Both the position numbers and the translations under genes were made by a program. Shown piece by piece: positions 52,450 to 61,998 of a DNA stretch of 64,000 bases. Below the pieces are notes generated by a model. The model searched no databases. It was given only the letters and a program-made list of their open reading frames with translations, and had not been told where the DNA came from. Each line of letters begins with the position of its first letter. Position 1 is the first letter of the stretch. The stretch is from Massilia sp. HP4 (lineage in GTDB: Bacteria; Pseudomonadota; Gammaproteobacteria; Burkholderiales; Burkholderiaceae_D), in NCBI RefSeq assembly GCF_005222695.1, contig NZ_STGG01000013.1:95665-159664 (forward strand). Direction: 5' to 3'.

Positions 52450-53970
52450 ATGCCGGCGCCGATCGAACGCGGCCTGCGCCAGTCGATGGCCGGCCTGCAC
52501 CTGTGGGCCGGCCTGCTGGCCGGATGGCTGCTGTTCGCCATCTTCGTCACCGGCGGCATCAGCTATTATCGCGACGAACTCACGCAGTGGCTGCGGCCCG
52601 AGATCCCGGCCCGCCCCGCCATGCTCGACCAGGCCGCAGCAAGCCAGCGCGCGCTGGACGCGCTGGCACGGCAAGGCGGCGGCGCCGATGCATGGCATGT
52701 GATCCTGCCCGGTCCGCGCGTCAATGCGATCGAGGTCGCATGGGAACGTGGCGATGCCAGGGAACGTGCGCTGCTCGACCCCGCCAGCGGCGCCGTACTC
52801 GCGCCGCGCGCGACCCAGGGCGGCGAATTTTTCTATTACTTCCACTTCTCGCTGCACTACCTGCCGGCCACGCTGGGCCGCTGGATCGTCGGCCTGTGCA
52901 CGATCATGGCGCTGGTTGTCGTGGTCAGCGGGATCGTGATCCACCGCCGCATCTTCAGCGACTTCTTCACCTTCAGGCCCGGCAAGGGACAGCGTTCCTG
53001 GCTGGACGCGCACAATGGCTTCTCGGTGCTCGCCCTGCCCTTCCACCTGATGATCCTGTACACCGGGCTGGTGACCCTGATGTTCTTCTACATGCCATGG
53101 CCGGCATTGGCGGCCTTCGGCCCGCAGCAGGCGCGCAGCGAAATGGCAAAGGTGATGCAGCCGCGCTTCGACACGCCGGCACGCAGCGGCCAGGCGGCGC
53201 CGCTGGCCGGCCTGGCGCCGCTGATGGCAGAGGCGAATGCACGCTGGGGCGAAGGCAAGGTTGGCCGCGTCATCGTGACCCATCCCGGCGACAGCGCGGC
53301 CCGCATCGCCATCGTGCGCGGCGATGGCGACCGGGTGTCGGTCGCCCCATCCTGGCTGCTGTTCGACGGCGCCAGCGGCGCCCTGCTGGAGGATCACGAG
53401 CGCGCCAGCGCTGCAGTGAGTGCCTGGGGCGGCGCCTATGCCCTGCACCTGGGCCGCTTCGCCGATCCCCTGCTGCGCTGGCTGTACTTCATGAGCAGCC
53501 TGGCCGGCGCCGCGATGGTGGCGAGCGGCATAATGCTGTGGGTCGCCAAGCGCCGGCAAAAGACGGCGCGGCCCGGCATCGGGCTGCTGCTGGTGGAACG
53601 GGGCAATGTGGCCTGCGTGGCCGGCCTGTCGATCGCGGTGGCGAGCTTCATGCTGGCCAATCGCCTGCTGCCGCTGGACCTGCCGGCGCGCGCCCAGTGG
53701 GAAGTGCATTGCTTCTTCGCGGCCTGGGGCGTGGCGGCATTGTTCGCGGCCTGCCGCCCGGCGGCGCAGGGCTGGCGCGCGCTGGCGCTGGCCTCCTGCC
53801 TGCTGTGGGCCAGCCTGCCGCTGGTGAACGCCTGGACCACCGGCCGCCTGTTCCTCGGCTTCGATGCCGCCTTCGCCTGCATGGCGGGCCTGAGTTGGCT
53901 CGTCAGTCGGCGGTCGCGATCGCCTTCTCGATATCCGCCCGCGTATAACCCTGGGCGAAGCGCTCGATGA
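52450..53970 (+). CDS. PepSY-associated transmembrane protein
   Basis: This 506-residue inner-membrane protein has several helices: LHLWAGLLAGWLLFAIFVTGG near the N-terminus, WIVGLCTIMALVVVVSGIVIHRR, LPFHLMILYTGLVTLMFFYMP, and four to five more in the C-terminal third. The conserved His residues near the membrane (FHFSLHYL, IVIHRR, LDAHNGFS, LPFHLM) fit the PiuB/PepSY_TM family, which is proposed to reduce ferric siderophores after uptake. It starts four bases after the receptor stop. Its last 22 codons overlap the 3' end of the convergent cysB-type gene by 68 bp. Confidence 0.9.
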   Translation: MPAPIERGLRQSMAGLHLWAGLLAGWLLFAIFVTGGISYYRDELTQWLRPEIPARPAMLDQAAASQRALDALARQGGGADAWHVILPGPRVNAIEVAWERGDARERALLDPASGAVLAPRATQGGEFFYYFHFSLHYLPATLGRWIVGLCTIMALVVVVSGIVIHRRIFSDFFTFRPGKGQRSWLDAHNGFSVLALPFHLMILYTGLVTLMFFYMPWPALAAFGPQQARSEMAKVMQPRFDTPARSGQAAPLAGLAPLMAEANARWGEGKVGRVIVTHPGDSAARIAIVRGDGDRVSVAPSWLLFDGASGALLEDHERASAAVSAWGGAYALHLGRFADPLLRWLYFMSSLAGAAMVASGIMLWVAKRRQKTARPGIGLLLVERGNVACVAGLSIAVASFMLANRLLPLDLPARAQWEVHCFFAAWGVAALFAACRPAAQGWRALALASCLLWASLPLVNAWTTGRLFLGFDAAFACMAGLSWLVSRRSRSPSRYPPAYNPGRSAR

Positions 53971-54832
53971 AGTGGAAAGCGTAGGCACGCAGGTAGCTGC
54001 CGCGGCGCACCGCCAGGCGCGTCACGTTCTGCGCGAACAGGTGTGACGCCTCGATCGCGCGCAAGCCCTTGTCGCGGCCGTGGTCGAAGGCCATCGAGGC
54101 CACGATGCCCACGCCCAGGCCCAGCGAGACGTATTGCTTGATCACGTCCGAATCCATCGCGGTCAGCACGATGTCTGGCGCCAGCCCGGCTTCGACGAAG
54201 GCCGCGTCGATATGGCTGCGGCCCGTGAAGCCGACGTCGTAGGTGATGAGCGGATGCTCGGCCAGGTCTTCCAGGCGCAGCGGCGTCTTGCTGGCGAAGA
54301 TCGGATGGCCTTCGGGCGCCACCACCAGGTGGCTCCAGCGGTAGCACGGGAAGGACACCAGCTCGGGGAAGGCCGACAGGCCCTCGGTCGCGATGCCGAC
54401 GTCGGCCTTGCCCGATGCCACCCATTCGGCGATGTGTTCCGGCGAGCTTTGCTGCAGGGCGATGCGCACGTTCGGGAAGGCCGCGCGGAACGACTGCACC
54501 ACCTGCGGCAGCGCGTAGCGCGCCTGGGTGTGGGTCACGGCGACCGTCAGCGTACCGCTGTCCTGGGCCGCATACTCGGCGCTGGCCTGCTGCAGGTTCT
54601 CGGCTTCGACCAGCAGTTTTTCGACGATACGCAAGATGCCCTTGCCGGGCGGCGTGAGGCCGGTCAGGCGCTTGCCGTTGCGTTCGAAGATGACCACGCC
54701 CAGTTCTTCTTCGAGTTCGCGGATCTGGCGCGAGACGCCCGGCTGCGAAGTAAACAGGGCGTTGGCGACTTCGGTCAGGTTAAAGTCGCGGCGGGCCGCT
54801 TCGCGGACCGAGCGCAGTTGCTGGAAATTCAT
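53903..54832 (-). CDS. cysB: CysB-type LysR-family regulator of sulfur assimilation
   Basis: This 309-residue LysR regulator has an N-terminal winged HTH ([29 protein letters not shown]) and an effector-binding domain with the CysB hallmark stretch ([19 protein letters not shown]). It also contains [10 protein letters not shown] and, at the C-terminus, [19 protein letters not shown]. CysB-type proteins activate sulfate-assimilation genes in response to N-acetylserine and related signals. Its start overlaps the cysA stop (ATGA), so it is the last gene of cysT-cysW-cysA-cysB and would be autoregulated if it controls that operon. Its 3' end overlaps the PepSY gene. Confidence 0.92.
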   Translation of the reverse strand: MNFQQLRSVREAARRDFNLTEVANALFTSQPGVSRQIRELEEELGVVIFERNGKRLTGLTPPGKGILRIVEKLLVEAENLQQASAEYAAQDSGTLTVAVTHTQARYALPQVVQSFRAAFPNVRIALQQSSPEHIAEWVASGKADVGIATEGLSAFPELVSFPCYRWSHLVVAPEGHPIFASKTPLRLEDLAEHPLITYDVGFTGRSHIDAAFVEAGLAPDIVLTAMDSDVIKQYVSLGLGVGIVASMAFDHGRDKGLRAIEASHLFAQNVTRLAVRRGSYLRAYAFHFIERFAQGYTRADIEKAIATAD

Positions 54833-55902
54833 ATTGCGTTTCCTTCGTCGACGAACACTTCGATGCGGCGCGGACGCACGACCAGCGTCTCGCCTTCTTT
54901 CAGGCCCAGGCTGATGAAGCGCTCGTTCGGCATCACCGCCTCGATGATCTGCTGGTTGTCCGAGCGTTCCAGGTCGAGCTGGGCCAGTGGGCCGATCGCG
55001 TGCGCGCGGCGCAGCCTGGCCACCACGCCGGTCGCGCCGGGGGTATAACGTTCAACGTCCAGGTCGTGCGGACGCACGTAGCCGATGCCGGCGCCGTCAC
55101 GCACGCCCGCATGCTGCGGCGCCTGGAAGTTCATGTCGCCGCTGGCCAGCACGCCGTCGTTGACGCGGCCGTGGAACAGGTTGACGTTGCCCAGGAAGCC
55201 GTACACGAAAGGCGAGGCCGGGTTGTTATAGACCTCGTCCGGGCTGCCCAGCTGCTCGACCCGGCCCTTGTTCATCAGGACCACCTGGTCGGCCACCTCG
55301 AGCGCTTCTTCCTGGTCGTGGGTGACGAAGATCGAGGTCACGTGCAGCTCGTCGTGCAGGCGGCGCAGCCAGCGGCGCAGTTCCTTGCGTACCTTGGCGT
55401 CGAGCGCGCCGAATGGTTCGTCCAGCAGCAGCACGCGCGGTTCCACCGCCAGCGCGCGGGCAAGGGCGATGCGCTGGCGCTGGCCGCCCGACAGCTGCGG
55501 CGGATAGCGGTCGGCGATCCAGTCGAGCTGCACCAGCTCGAGCAGCTTCTTGACCTTGTCGCGGATCTGCTGTTCGCTCGGACGATCCTTGCGCGGTTTT
55601 ACGCGCAAACCAAAAGCCACGTTCTCGAACACGGTCATGTGCTTGAACAGCGCATAGTGCTGGAACACGAAGCCGACCTGGCGCTCGCGCACGTGGCGGT
55701 GCGAGGAATCCTGGCCGTCGAGCAGCACGGCGCCGGAATCCGGGTATTCGAGGCCGGCGATGATGCGCAGCAGCGTGGTCTTGCCGCAGCCCGATGGGCC
55801 GAGCAAGGCGGTCAGTTCGCCGTCCGGGAATTGCAGCGAGACGTTGTCGAGCGCCGTGAACTGGCCGAACTGCTTGCGGATGTTTTGTACTTCGATCGTC
55901 AT
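54829..55902 (-). CDS. cysA: Sulfate/thiosulfate ABC transporter ATP-binding protein
   Basis: This 357-residue ATPase has Walker [15 protein letters not shown], the signature [15 protein letters not shown], Walker [13 protein letters not shown] and the switch His ([14 protein letters not shown]). A C-terminal TOBE-like regulatory region starts near residue 240. It drives sulfate or thiosulfate import with CysT and CysW. The start [12 protein letters not shown] at 55902 fits the family and follows GGAGTCACGC; the longer frame to 55968 overlaps cysW. The gene is 17 bp from cysW and overlaps cysB. Confidence 0.96.
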   Translation of the reverse strand: MTIEVQNIRKQFGQFTALDNVSLQFPDGELTALLGPSGCGKTTLLRIIAGLEYPDSGAVLLDGQDSSHRHVRERQVGFVFQHYALFKHMTVFENVAFGLRVKPRKDRPSEQQIRDKVKKLLELVQLDWIADRYPPQLSGGQRQRIALARALAVEPRVLLLDEPFGALDAKVRKELRRWLRRLHDELHVTSIFVTHDQEEALEVADQVVLMNKGRVEQLGSPDEVYNNPASPFVYGFLGNVNLFHGRVNDGVLASGDMNFQAPQHAGVRDGAGIGYVRPHDLDVERYTPGATGVVARLRRAHAIGPLAQLDLERSDNQQIIEAVMPNERFISLGLKEGETLVVRPRRIEVFVDEGNAI

Positions 55903-55919
55903 GCGTGACTCCGGCTTAT

Positions 55920-56822
55920 TCAGTGAGGGGCGCTGGTCGAGGCCTTGCGGGACTCGTGCAAACGCCATTCGATAAAGGACTTGATGGCCAAGGTCACCAG
56001 TGCGAGCAGCGCCAGCAGCGATGCGACGGCGAAGGCGGCCGTGAAGTTGTATTCGTTGTAGAGGATCTCGACGTGCAGCGGCATCGTGTTGGTCTCGCCG
56101 CGGATGTGGCCCGAAACCACCGACACCGCGCCGAACTCGCCCATCGCCCGGGCATTACACAGGATCACGCCATACAGCAGGCCCCATTTGATGTTCGGCA
56201 TCGTCACGCGCCAGAAGGTCGACCAGCCCGAGGCGCCCAGCACCAGCGCGGCCTCTTCTTCTTCGGTGCCCTGCTGCTGCATCAAGGGAATCAGCTCGCG
56301 CGCCACGAACGGGAAAGTGATGAACACGGTCGCCAGCACGATGCCCGGCACCGCGAACAGGATCTTGATGTCGTGCTCGGCCAGCCAAGGACCGAACCAG
56401 CCCGAGGCGCCGAACACCAGCACATACATCAGGCCCGCGATCACCGGCGAGATCGAGAACGGCAGGTCGATCAGGGTCAGCAGGATGCTTTTTCCCCGGA
56501 ATTCGAACTTGGCGATGGCCCACGCCGCCGCCACGCCGAACACCAGGTTCAGCGGCACCGAGATCGCCGCCGCGATCAGTGTCAGCTTGATCGCCGACAG
56601 CGCATCGGCGTCGATCACCGATTCGACATAGACCTCCCATCCCTTCTTGAGCGCTTCGGTAAACACCGCCGCCAGGGGGATGAACAGGAACAGCGTCAGG
56701 AAAATGAGCGCGACCGCGATCAGCGCGACGCGCACCCAGCGCGGCTCGAGCACGCTGGTATCGAGGCGCTTGCCCCGGCTGGCAGCCACCGGCTGCCCCA
56801 TATTATCCAGGACCGCGCTCAT
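55920..56822 (-). CDS. cysW: Sulfate ABC transporter permease CysW
   Basis: This 300-residue inner-membrane permease has six helices and the EAA-type ATPase-docking loop ([22 protein letters not shown]). [25 protein letters not shown] is the first helix and [20 protein letters not shown] follows the second. It forms the heteromeric channel with CysT. The start at 56822 (MSAVLDN) is chosen because it overlaps the cysT stop codon (ATGA) and removes an unconserved nine-residue extension. It lies second in the cys operon. Confidence 0.94.
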   Translation of the reverse strand: MSAVLDNMGQPVAASRGKRLDTSVLEPRWVRVALIAVALIFLTLFLFIPLAAVFTEALKKGWEVYVESVIDADALSAIKLTLIAAAISVPLNLVFGVAAAWAIAKFEFRGKSILLTLIDLPFSISPVIAGLMYVLVFGASGWFGPWLAEHDIKILFAVPGIVLATVFITFPFVARELIPLMQQQGTEEEEAALVLGASGWSTFWRVTMPNIKWGLLYGVILCNARAMGEFGAVSVVSGHIRGETNTMPLHVEILYNEYNFTAAFAVASLLALLALVTLAIKSFIEWRLHESRKASTSAPH

Positions 56823-57691
56823 GACTTGCCCGCCCGTTTGCGCGTCCACGCCTGCAGGAGGTTAATCGCCAGCAGCAGGATGAAGGAGAACACCAGCATC
56901 ACGACCGCGATCGCGGTAGCGCCGGCATAGTCGTACTGTTCCAGCTTGGAAATGATCAAGAGCGGCGTGATCTCGGACACCATCGGCAGGTTGCCGGCGA
57001 TGAAGATGACCGAACCGTATTCGCCGGTGGCGCGCGCGAAGGCCAGTGCGAAGCCGGTCAGCAGCGCCGGGGTAATGGTCGGCAGCACCACGCGGATGAA
57101 GGTTTGCAGCGGCGCGGCGCCCAGGCTGGCGGCGGCTTCCTCGAGTTCGCGCTCGGCTTCTTCGAGCACCGGCTGCACCGTGCGCACCACGAACGGCAGG
57201 CCGATGAAGGTCAGTGCGACCACCACGCCCAGCGGCGAGAATGCGACCTTGATGCCGAGCTCCGCCAGGTATTGGCCGATCCAGCCGTTATGGGCATACA
57301 GCGCGGTGAGCGTGATGCCGGCCACCGCGGTGGGCAGCGCGAACGGCAGGTCGACCAGGGCGTCGACGAAACGCTTGCCGGGAAACTGGTAGCGCACCAG
57401 CACCCAGGCCACGATGCCGCCGAAGACGACGTTCAGGGCGGCCGCGATCAGCGAGGCGCCAAAGCTCAGGCGATACGACGCCATCACGCGCTCGGACGTG
57501 ACGGTCGCCCAGAAATCGGCCCAGCTCATGCTGAAGGTATTCAGGAACACCGCAGACAGCGGGATGAGGACGATCAGCGCCAGGTAGAACAGCGTAAAGC
57601 CCAGCGAGATGCCGAAGCCGGGAATCACCCGGCCCGGGCGCTTGGCGGGCTTGTGCGCTGCTGTGCTGCCTGGCATGGCAAGCGAAGTCAT
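56819..57691 (-). CDS. cysT: Sulfate ABC transporter permease CysT
   Basis: This 290-residue permease partner of CysW has six helices, with [21 protein letters not shown] first, [20 protein letters not shown] central, and the EAA loop [20 protein letters not shown]. It is the first gene of the cysT-cysW-cysA-cysB operon. No periplasmic sulfate- or thiosulfate-binding protein is encoded within the window, so the binding protein must lie elsewhere. The AT-rich 150 bp upstream (about 57700-57850), with several ATTCTT/TTAT blocks, is a plausible place for CysB binding, but no consensus can be assigned with confidence. Confidence 0.94.
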   Translation of the reverse strand: MTSLAMPGSTAAHKPAKRPGRVIPGFGISLGFTLFYLALIVLIPLSAVFLNTFSMSWADFWATVTSERVMASYRLSFGASLIAAALNVVFGGIVAWVLVRYQFPGKRFVDALVDLPFALPTAVAGITLTALYAHNGWIGQYLAELGIKVAFSPLGVVVALTFIGLPFVVRTVQPVLEEAERELEEAAASLGAAPLQTFIRVVLPTITPALLTGFALAFARATGEYGSVIFIAGNLPMVSEITPLLIISKLEQYDYAGATAIAVVMLVFSFILLLAINLLQAWTRKRAGKS

Positions 57692-57885
57692 GCGAGTCCT
57701 TATTACAAATTCTTCTATCGGAGTCGCATATTCTCACGCTATGTTCATAAAGCAAACGAAAGAATAATTATTTGCATAGATGCGAATTGCTATGTGGCAG
57801 CGAGGCAAAACCGCATGTGCTTATACGGAGAAATTCGAAGACGGACGAATGATTGTCGACTGGCGTTGCTGATTTCCAAATAAAA

Positions 57886-57916
57886 ACGGCGAGCCTGGCA
57901 TTGCCGGGCTCGCCGT
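57886..57916 (-). terminator. Intrinsic terminator of the peroxiredoxin gene
   Basis: On the minus strand ACGGCGAGCC and GGCTCGCCGT (57907-57916 and 57886-57895) form a 10 bp stem, followed by TTTTTATTTGG. It lies 32 bp after the peroxiredoxin stop. Confidence 0.9.
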
Positions 57917-57948
57917 AGCGGCGCGCGGGCCTGCGGCCCGGGCGACAT

Positions 57949-58587
57949 TTACTTGTTCGGCTGCGGCGTCAGGCGCAGGTAAGGACGCGGCGCCTCGAAG
58001 CCTTTCGGGTACTTCTGCTTGATGACTTCGGGATCGGTGACGGTCAGCGGGATGATGACGTTGTCGCCATCCTTCCAGTTGCCCGGCGTGGCGACGGTAT
58101 AGCCGTCGGTCAGTTGCAAGGCGTCGATCACGCGCAGCACTTCGTCGAAGTTGCGGCCGGTGCTCATCGGGTAGGTGATGGTCAGGCGGATCTTCTTGTT
58201 CGGGTCGATCACGAACAGCGAGCGCACGGTGGCGGTTGCCGACTGCTCCGGGTGGATCATGTCGTACAGGGTCGAGACCGAACGGTCGGCATCGGCCACG
58301 ATCGGGAAACCGACCACGGTCTGCTGGGTTTCTTCGATATCCTTGATCCAGTCGACGTGCTTGTCGGCCGGGTCGACCGACAGCGCGATCGCCTTGACGT
58401 TGCGCTTGTCGAACTCGGGCTTGAGCTTGGCGGTCAGGCCCAGTTCGGTCGTGCACACCGGCGTGAAATCGGCCGGGTGCGAGAACAGCACCACCCACGA
58501 ATCGCCCGCCCATTCATGAAAGCGGATCTTGCCGATGCTGGAATCCTGCTCGAAATCGGGTGCGGTGTCGCCGAGGCGTAAGGTCAT
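57949..58587 (-). CDS. 1-Cys peroxiredoxin (Prx6 type)
   Basis: This 212-residue thiol peroxidase reduces hydrogen peroxide and organic or lipid hydroperoxides. The peroxidatic Cys45 is in SHPADFTPVCTTELG. The resolving Cys of 2-Cys enzymes is absent, and the long C-terminal domain (VGFPIVADADRSVSTLYDM, then LTDGYTVATPGNWKDG) is typical of the Prx6 branch. ATG 58587 is preferred, with GGAGAAGACT upstream, over the in-frame ATG at 58599 inside that ribosome binding site. It is a separate transcript ended by the terminator at 57886. Confidence 0.94.
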   Translation of the reverse strand: MTLRLGDTAPDFEQDSSIGKIRFHEWAGDSWVVLFSHPADFTPVCTTELGLTAKLKPEFDKRNVKAIALSVDPADKHVDWIKDIEETQQTVVGFPIVADADRSVSTLYDMIHPEQSATATVRSLFVIDPNKKIRLTITYPMSTGRNFDEVLRVIDALQLTDGYTVATPGNWKDGDNVIIPLTVTDPEVIKQKYPKGFEAPRPYLRLTPQPNK

Positions 58588-58643
58588 AGTCTTCTCCATG
58601 GTTGATTCACACGGCAGCGTCCGCGGACGATGCCACTAAAAGC

Positions 58644-59030
58644 CTACATAAAGCGGTTATAGAGTACGACGGCCCAGGTCGCGAACGCCAGCAGCAGGGT
58701 CAAGGCCACGGCGGCGCTGCCCAGGTCCTTGGCGGCCTTCGACAAGGGATGGCGCTCGAGCGAGATGCGGTCGACCACCGCCTCGATCGCCGAGTTGATC
58801 AGCTCGACCACCAGCACCACCACCAGCACGCCGATCAGGGCCAGCTTCTGGAATCCGGACACCGGCAGCAGCAGCGCCAATATGCTCGCCACCACGATCA
58901 GCACCAGCTCTTGCCTGAACGCCGCTTCGCTGCGCCAGGCCCAGCGCAGACCGTCCCAGGTATTGCGGCAGGCGGCGCCTATGCGCTCGAGGCCGCGCAA
59001 GGTCTTGAATTCGCTGATCGGGTTTTCCAT
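58644..59030 (-). CDS. dgkA: Diacylglycerol kinase
   Basis: This 128-residue inner-membrane enzyme phosphorylates diacylglycerol from periplasmic glucan and LPS modification back into phospholipid synthesis. Three transmembrane helices are visible, and the family motif VVELINSAIEAVVDRISLE supplies the catalytic Glu and metal ligand; SEAAFRQELVL is the surface helix. It is unrelated in function to the neighbouring peroxiredoxin and probably has its own promoter in the 150 bp gap to the IclR-type gene, from which it is divergent. Confidence 0.94.
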   Translation of the reverse strand: MENPISEFKTLRGLERIGAACRNTWDGLRWAWRSEAAFRQELVLIVVASILALLLPVSGFQKLALIGVLVVVLVVELINSAIEAVVDRISLERHPLSKAAKDLGSAAVALTLLLAFATWAVVLYNRFM

Positions 59031-59177
59031 CGTCTCAATACAGTGGATGCGGGAACAGCATTATGCCGCGTCCACGGGCAGCATGTGGCAAACCAGCCAA
59101 GTTTGCAAGTCGCCGTTTGCGCCTCCGTTTCACATCATGGTATAAAGTGAACGATACTGCACTGCACCAACCACATC

Positions 59178-59966
59178 ATGAAAATGGAAACGCCCACTCC
59201 AGCAGCCAAGACATCGATCCAGGTCATCGAACGCATGATGGCGCTGCTCGACGCCCTGGCGAGTTATTCCGACCCGGTCAGCCTCAAGGAATTGTCGCGG
59301 GTATCGGGCCTGCACCCTTCCACCGCGCACCGGATCCTGAACGATATGGTGGTCACGCGCTTCGTCGACCGGGTCGAGCCGGGCACCTACCGTCTCGGCA
59401 TGCGCCTGCTCGAATTGGGCAATGTGGTCAAGAGCCGGCTGTCGGTGCGCGAGGCGGCGCTCGACGCCATGCGCGCGCTGCACCGCAAGACCCAGCAGAC
59501 GGTGAACCTGTCGGTGCGCCAGGGCGACGAGATCGTGTACATCGACCGCGCCTTCTCGGAGCGCTCGGGGATGCAGGTGGTGCGCGCCATCGGCGGACGC
59601 GGCCCGCTGCACCTGACCTCGACCGGCAAGCTGTTCTTGTCGGTGGACGACGTCAAGGCGATCCGCGCCTATGCCACCCGCACCGGCCTGGCGGGCCACA
59701 CGCGCAACTCGATCACCGAGCTGGCGCGACTGGAGCGCGAACTGAGCCTGGTGCGGGCGCGCGGCTATGCACGCGACAACGAAGAACTGGAACTGGGCGT
59801 GCGCTGCATGGCGGCCGGCATCCATGATGACAGCGGCAAGCTGGTGGCGGGTTTGTCGATCTCGGCGCCGGCCGACCGGCTGCAAGAGGATTGGCTGGAA
59901 GACCTGGTGCAGACGGCGTCGCGGATTTCGTCGACGCTCGGTTATCGGCCGGTCGCCAACGTATGA
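59178..59966 (+). CDS. IclR-family transcriptional regulator
   Basis: This 262-residue protein has an N-terminal winged HTH (about 12-75: SIQVIERMMALLDALAS, VSLKELSRVSGLHPSTAHRIL) and the IclR effector-binding domain (about 90-255, with GDEIVYIDRAF, HLTSTGKLFL, ELELGVRCMAAGI). The family usually controls carbon-source catabolic genes next to it, but the neighbours are dgkA and an endopeptidase, so the target is unknown. Start at ATG 59178, or at the second Met two codons later. It is convergent with the PBP7-type gene with 9 bp between the stops. Confidence 0.92.
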   Translation: MKMETPTPAAKTSIQVIERMMALLDALASYSDPVSLKELSRVSGLHPSTAHRILNDMVVTRFVDRVEPGTYRLGMRLLELGNVVKSRLSVREAALDAMRALHRKTQQTVNLSVRQGDEIVYIDRAFSERSGMQVVRAIGGRGPLHLTSTGKLFLSVDDVKAIRAYATRTGLAGHTRNSITELARLERELSLVRARGYARDNEELELGVRCMAAGIHDDSGKLVAGLSISAPADRLQEDWLEDLVQTASRISSTLGYRPVANV

Positions 59967-59975
59967 GCTGGCAGG

Positions 59976-61136
59976 TCAGTGCGACAAGCTCGGCGCGCTG
60001 GCCGTGATGGTCGGCGTGCGCACCGCGTCGACATCCATACGATCGGGCAGCGACTCGATCCAGCGGCGGATGCGGCCCGCATCGGCGGTACGCGACATCT
60101 TGCCCTTCGAATCCAGGAACACCATCACCACATTGCGGCCATGGATCATGGCCTGCATCACCAGGCAGCGCCCCGCTTCGTTGATGAAGCCGGTCTTTTG
60201 CAGGCCGATATCCCAGTCGGGCAGCGACACCAGGTAATTGGTATTCGCGTAGTGCATGGTGCGGCCGCTGGCCTGGACGGTCGATTTTGGCGTGGTCGAG
60301 AATTCACGTAATACCGGGTCTTCGTGCGCCGCCACCACCAGCTTGGCCAGGTCGCGCGCGCTCGACACATTGCTGCTCGACAGGCCGCTGGTATCGACGT
60401 AATGGGTGTCGGCCATGCCGAGTTGACGGGCCTTGGCATTCATCGCCGCCACGAAAGCCTCTTTACCGCCCGGATAGTGCCGGCCCAGCGCCGAGGCGGC
60501 GCGGTTTTCGGAACTCATGAGGGTGATGTGCAGCAGTTCGCGACGGGTCATGCGCGCGCCGACCGGCAGGCGCGAGCTGCTGTACTTGAGGCGGTCGACG
60601 TCGGCGTCGGTCACGCGCAGCACCTCGTCCATGTCTTGTTTGGCGTCCATCACGACCATGCCGGTCATCAGCTTGGTGATCGAGGCGATCGGCAATGCCA
60701 CGTCGGCGTTCTTCTCGAACAGCACTTCGGCGCTGTTCTGGTCGACCACGTAGGCCACGCTCGAGCGCAGCGCCAGCGGGTCGGATGTCTTATGGAGGCC
60801 GGCGGCATCGGCTGCCGTCATTGCCGCGACGGCGACCGCAGCGGTGCGCGCCGGGTGATAAGTGACGACGCGCTTGCCATTGACCGTCCTGACCCGGCGC
60901 ACGGTGCGCTGGCCATTGTCGCCAGCGCTCGCGACCTCCTTGCGTTTGGTGCGCTTGGCCGTCGTCGCTTTACGCTTGGGCTTTTTCTTGACGGCCTTCT
61001 TGGGCGTGGACTTCTGGGCTTTTTCAGTGGCGCCGGCGCCGGCGCCCGCTCCCGCTCCCGCTCCCGCACCGGATGCTTGCATCGGCGCAATAGCGAACAA
61101 CGTGGCGACAACAGCTGCCAAAGCAAGTTTAAACAT
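59976..61136 (-). CDS. pbpG: D-alanyl-D-alanine endopeptidase (PBP7 type)
   Basis: This 386-residue periplasmic low-molecular-mass penicillin-binding protein cuts peptidoglycan cross-links. The signal peptide (about 1-22) is followed by a (Gly-Ala)n tract. A strongly basic linker comes next (about 38-70: KAVKKKPKRK and KRTKRKEV). The catalytic domain has the active-site SxxK in SITKLMT, SxN in SSENRA and KTG in LQKTGF. The start at 61136 (MFKLALAAV) gives a proper signal peptide; the frame extends further upstream without support. The Gly-Ala tract is encoded by a hexanucleotide repeat. Confidence 0.93.
   Translation of the reverse strand: MFKLALAAVVATLFAIAPMQASGAGAGAGAGAGAGATEKAQKSTPKKAVKKKPKRKATTAKRTKRKEVASAGDNGQRTVRRVRTVNGKRVVTYHPARTAAVAVAAMTAADAAGLHKTSDPLALRSSVAYVVDQNSAEVLFEKNADVALPIASITKLMTGMVVMDAKQDMDEVLRVTDADVDRLKYSSSRLPVGARMTRRELLHITLMSSENRAASALGRHYPGGKEAFVAAMNAKARQLGMADTHYVDTSGLSSSNVSSARDLAKLVVAAHEDPVLREFSTTPKSTVQASGRTMHYANTNYLVSLPDWDIGLQKTGFINEAGRCLVMQAMIHGRNVVMVFLDSKGKMSRTADAGRIRRWIESLPDRMDVDAVRTPTITASAPSLSH
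61031..61070. repeat. Hexanucleotide repeat inside pbpG
   Basis: GCTCCC-type hexamers (three exact, flanked by GGCGCC-type variants) encode the (Gly-Ala)n stretch just after the pbpG signal peptide. Changes in unit number would lengthen or shorten the linker in frame without breaking the gene. Confidence 0.8.
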
Positions 61137-61302
61137 CGAAAAGCCCCTGGTCCGAACTGATGAGATACGTATGGAGTGTAGCGGAACGACGCACGATCGC
61201 AAGAGAAAATCACATTCTGTGCGGCAATAACCCACTTAAAACCACACGCCACCTTCGGCGAAACTTTCGTTTGATATCAATGAGATATTGATACTTGCTA
61301 CT

Positions 61303-61998
61303 TTAGTCCATGAAGCGCGTAAACACATGACTGGGCTCGCGCTCGGTCTCCAGCGCATTCTCGACGCGGCCAGGATCGGCCCAGCCCAGCGCCATGCCGC
61401 ACACCACCATCTCGCCCGCCGCCAGCCCGAGTTCGGCTGCGATGATCCGATGATACTGCGTAAAGGCGGCTTGCGGGCAGGTGTCCAGCCCCCTCGCCCG
61501 CGCCGCCACCATGATGTTCTGGAGGAACATCCCATAATCGAGCCAGGAGCCCTGCTCCATGATGCGGTCGATAGTGAAGATCATCCCGACCGGCGCATCG
61601 AAGAAGGCGAAATTGCGCGCGTGCTGGGCAGCCATGCCGGCCTTGTTGTCGCGTGTCAGGCCCAGCAGGCTATACAGATCCCAGCCGACCTTGCGGCGCC
61701 GGTCGATGTAGGGCGAGACCCATTCGCGCGGATAGTAGGGATATTCCTCGTGATGCGCATCGGCCTGCGCCGGGTCGTGGTAGGCCGCCAGGATCGCCTG
61801 CGACAGGCGCGCGCGCGCGGCGCCGGTCAACACATGGACTTTCCACGGCTGGGTGTTGGTGCCGGACGGCGCGCGCGCCGCCACGTCCAGGATACGGGCG
61901 ATCTCATCGCGCTCGACCGGTGTATCCAGGAAGGCGCGGATCGAGCGGCGCGAGGTGATGGCGGCATCGACGGCCGCCTGGCTCGGATTCAAAATCAT
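61303..61998 (-). CDS. Nitroreductase family protein
   Basis: This 231-residue FMN-dependent oxidoreductase has the nitroreductase opening TSRRSIRAFLDTPVERDEI and the ARAPSGTNTQPWKVHVL segment. FFDAPVGMIFTIDRIM and GLDTCPQAAFTQYHRII follow, and a VVCGMALGWAD strand completes the FMN-binding fold of NfsB-like enzymes. The natural substrate is uncertain; related enzymes reduce nitroaromatics, quinones or flavins. Its start codon overlaps the EamA stop (ATGA), so the two are one minus-strand transcription unit. The very long frame reading through from 62937 is an artefact of the overlapping genes. Confidence 0.9.
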   Translation of the reverse strand: MILNPSQAAVDAAITSRRSIRAFLDTPVERDEIARILDVAARAPSGTNTQPWKVHVLTGAARARLSQAILAAYHDPAQADAHHEEYPYYPREWVSPYIDRRRKVGWDLYSLLGLTRDNKAGMAAQHARNFAFFDAPVGMIFTIDRIMEQGSWLDYGMFLQNIMVAARARGLDTCPQAAFTQYHRIIAAELGLAAGEMVVCGMALGWADPGRVENALETEREPSHVFTRFMD

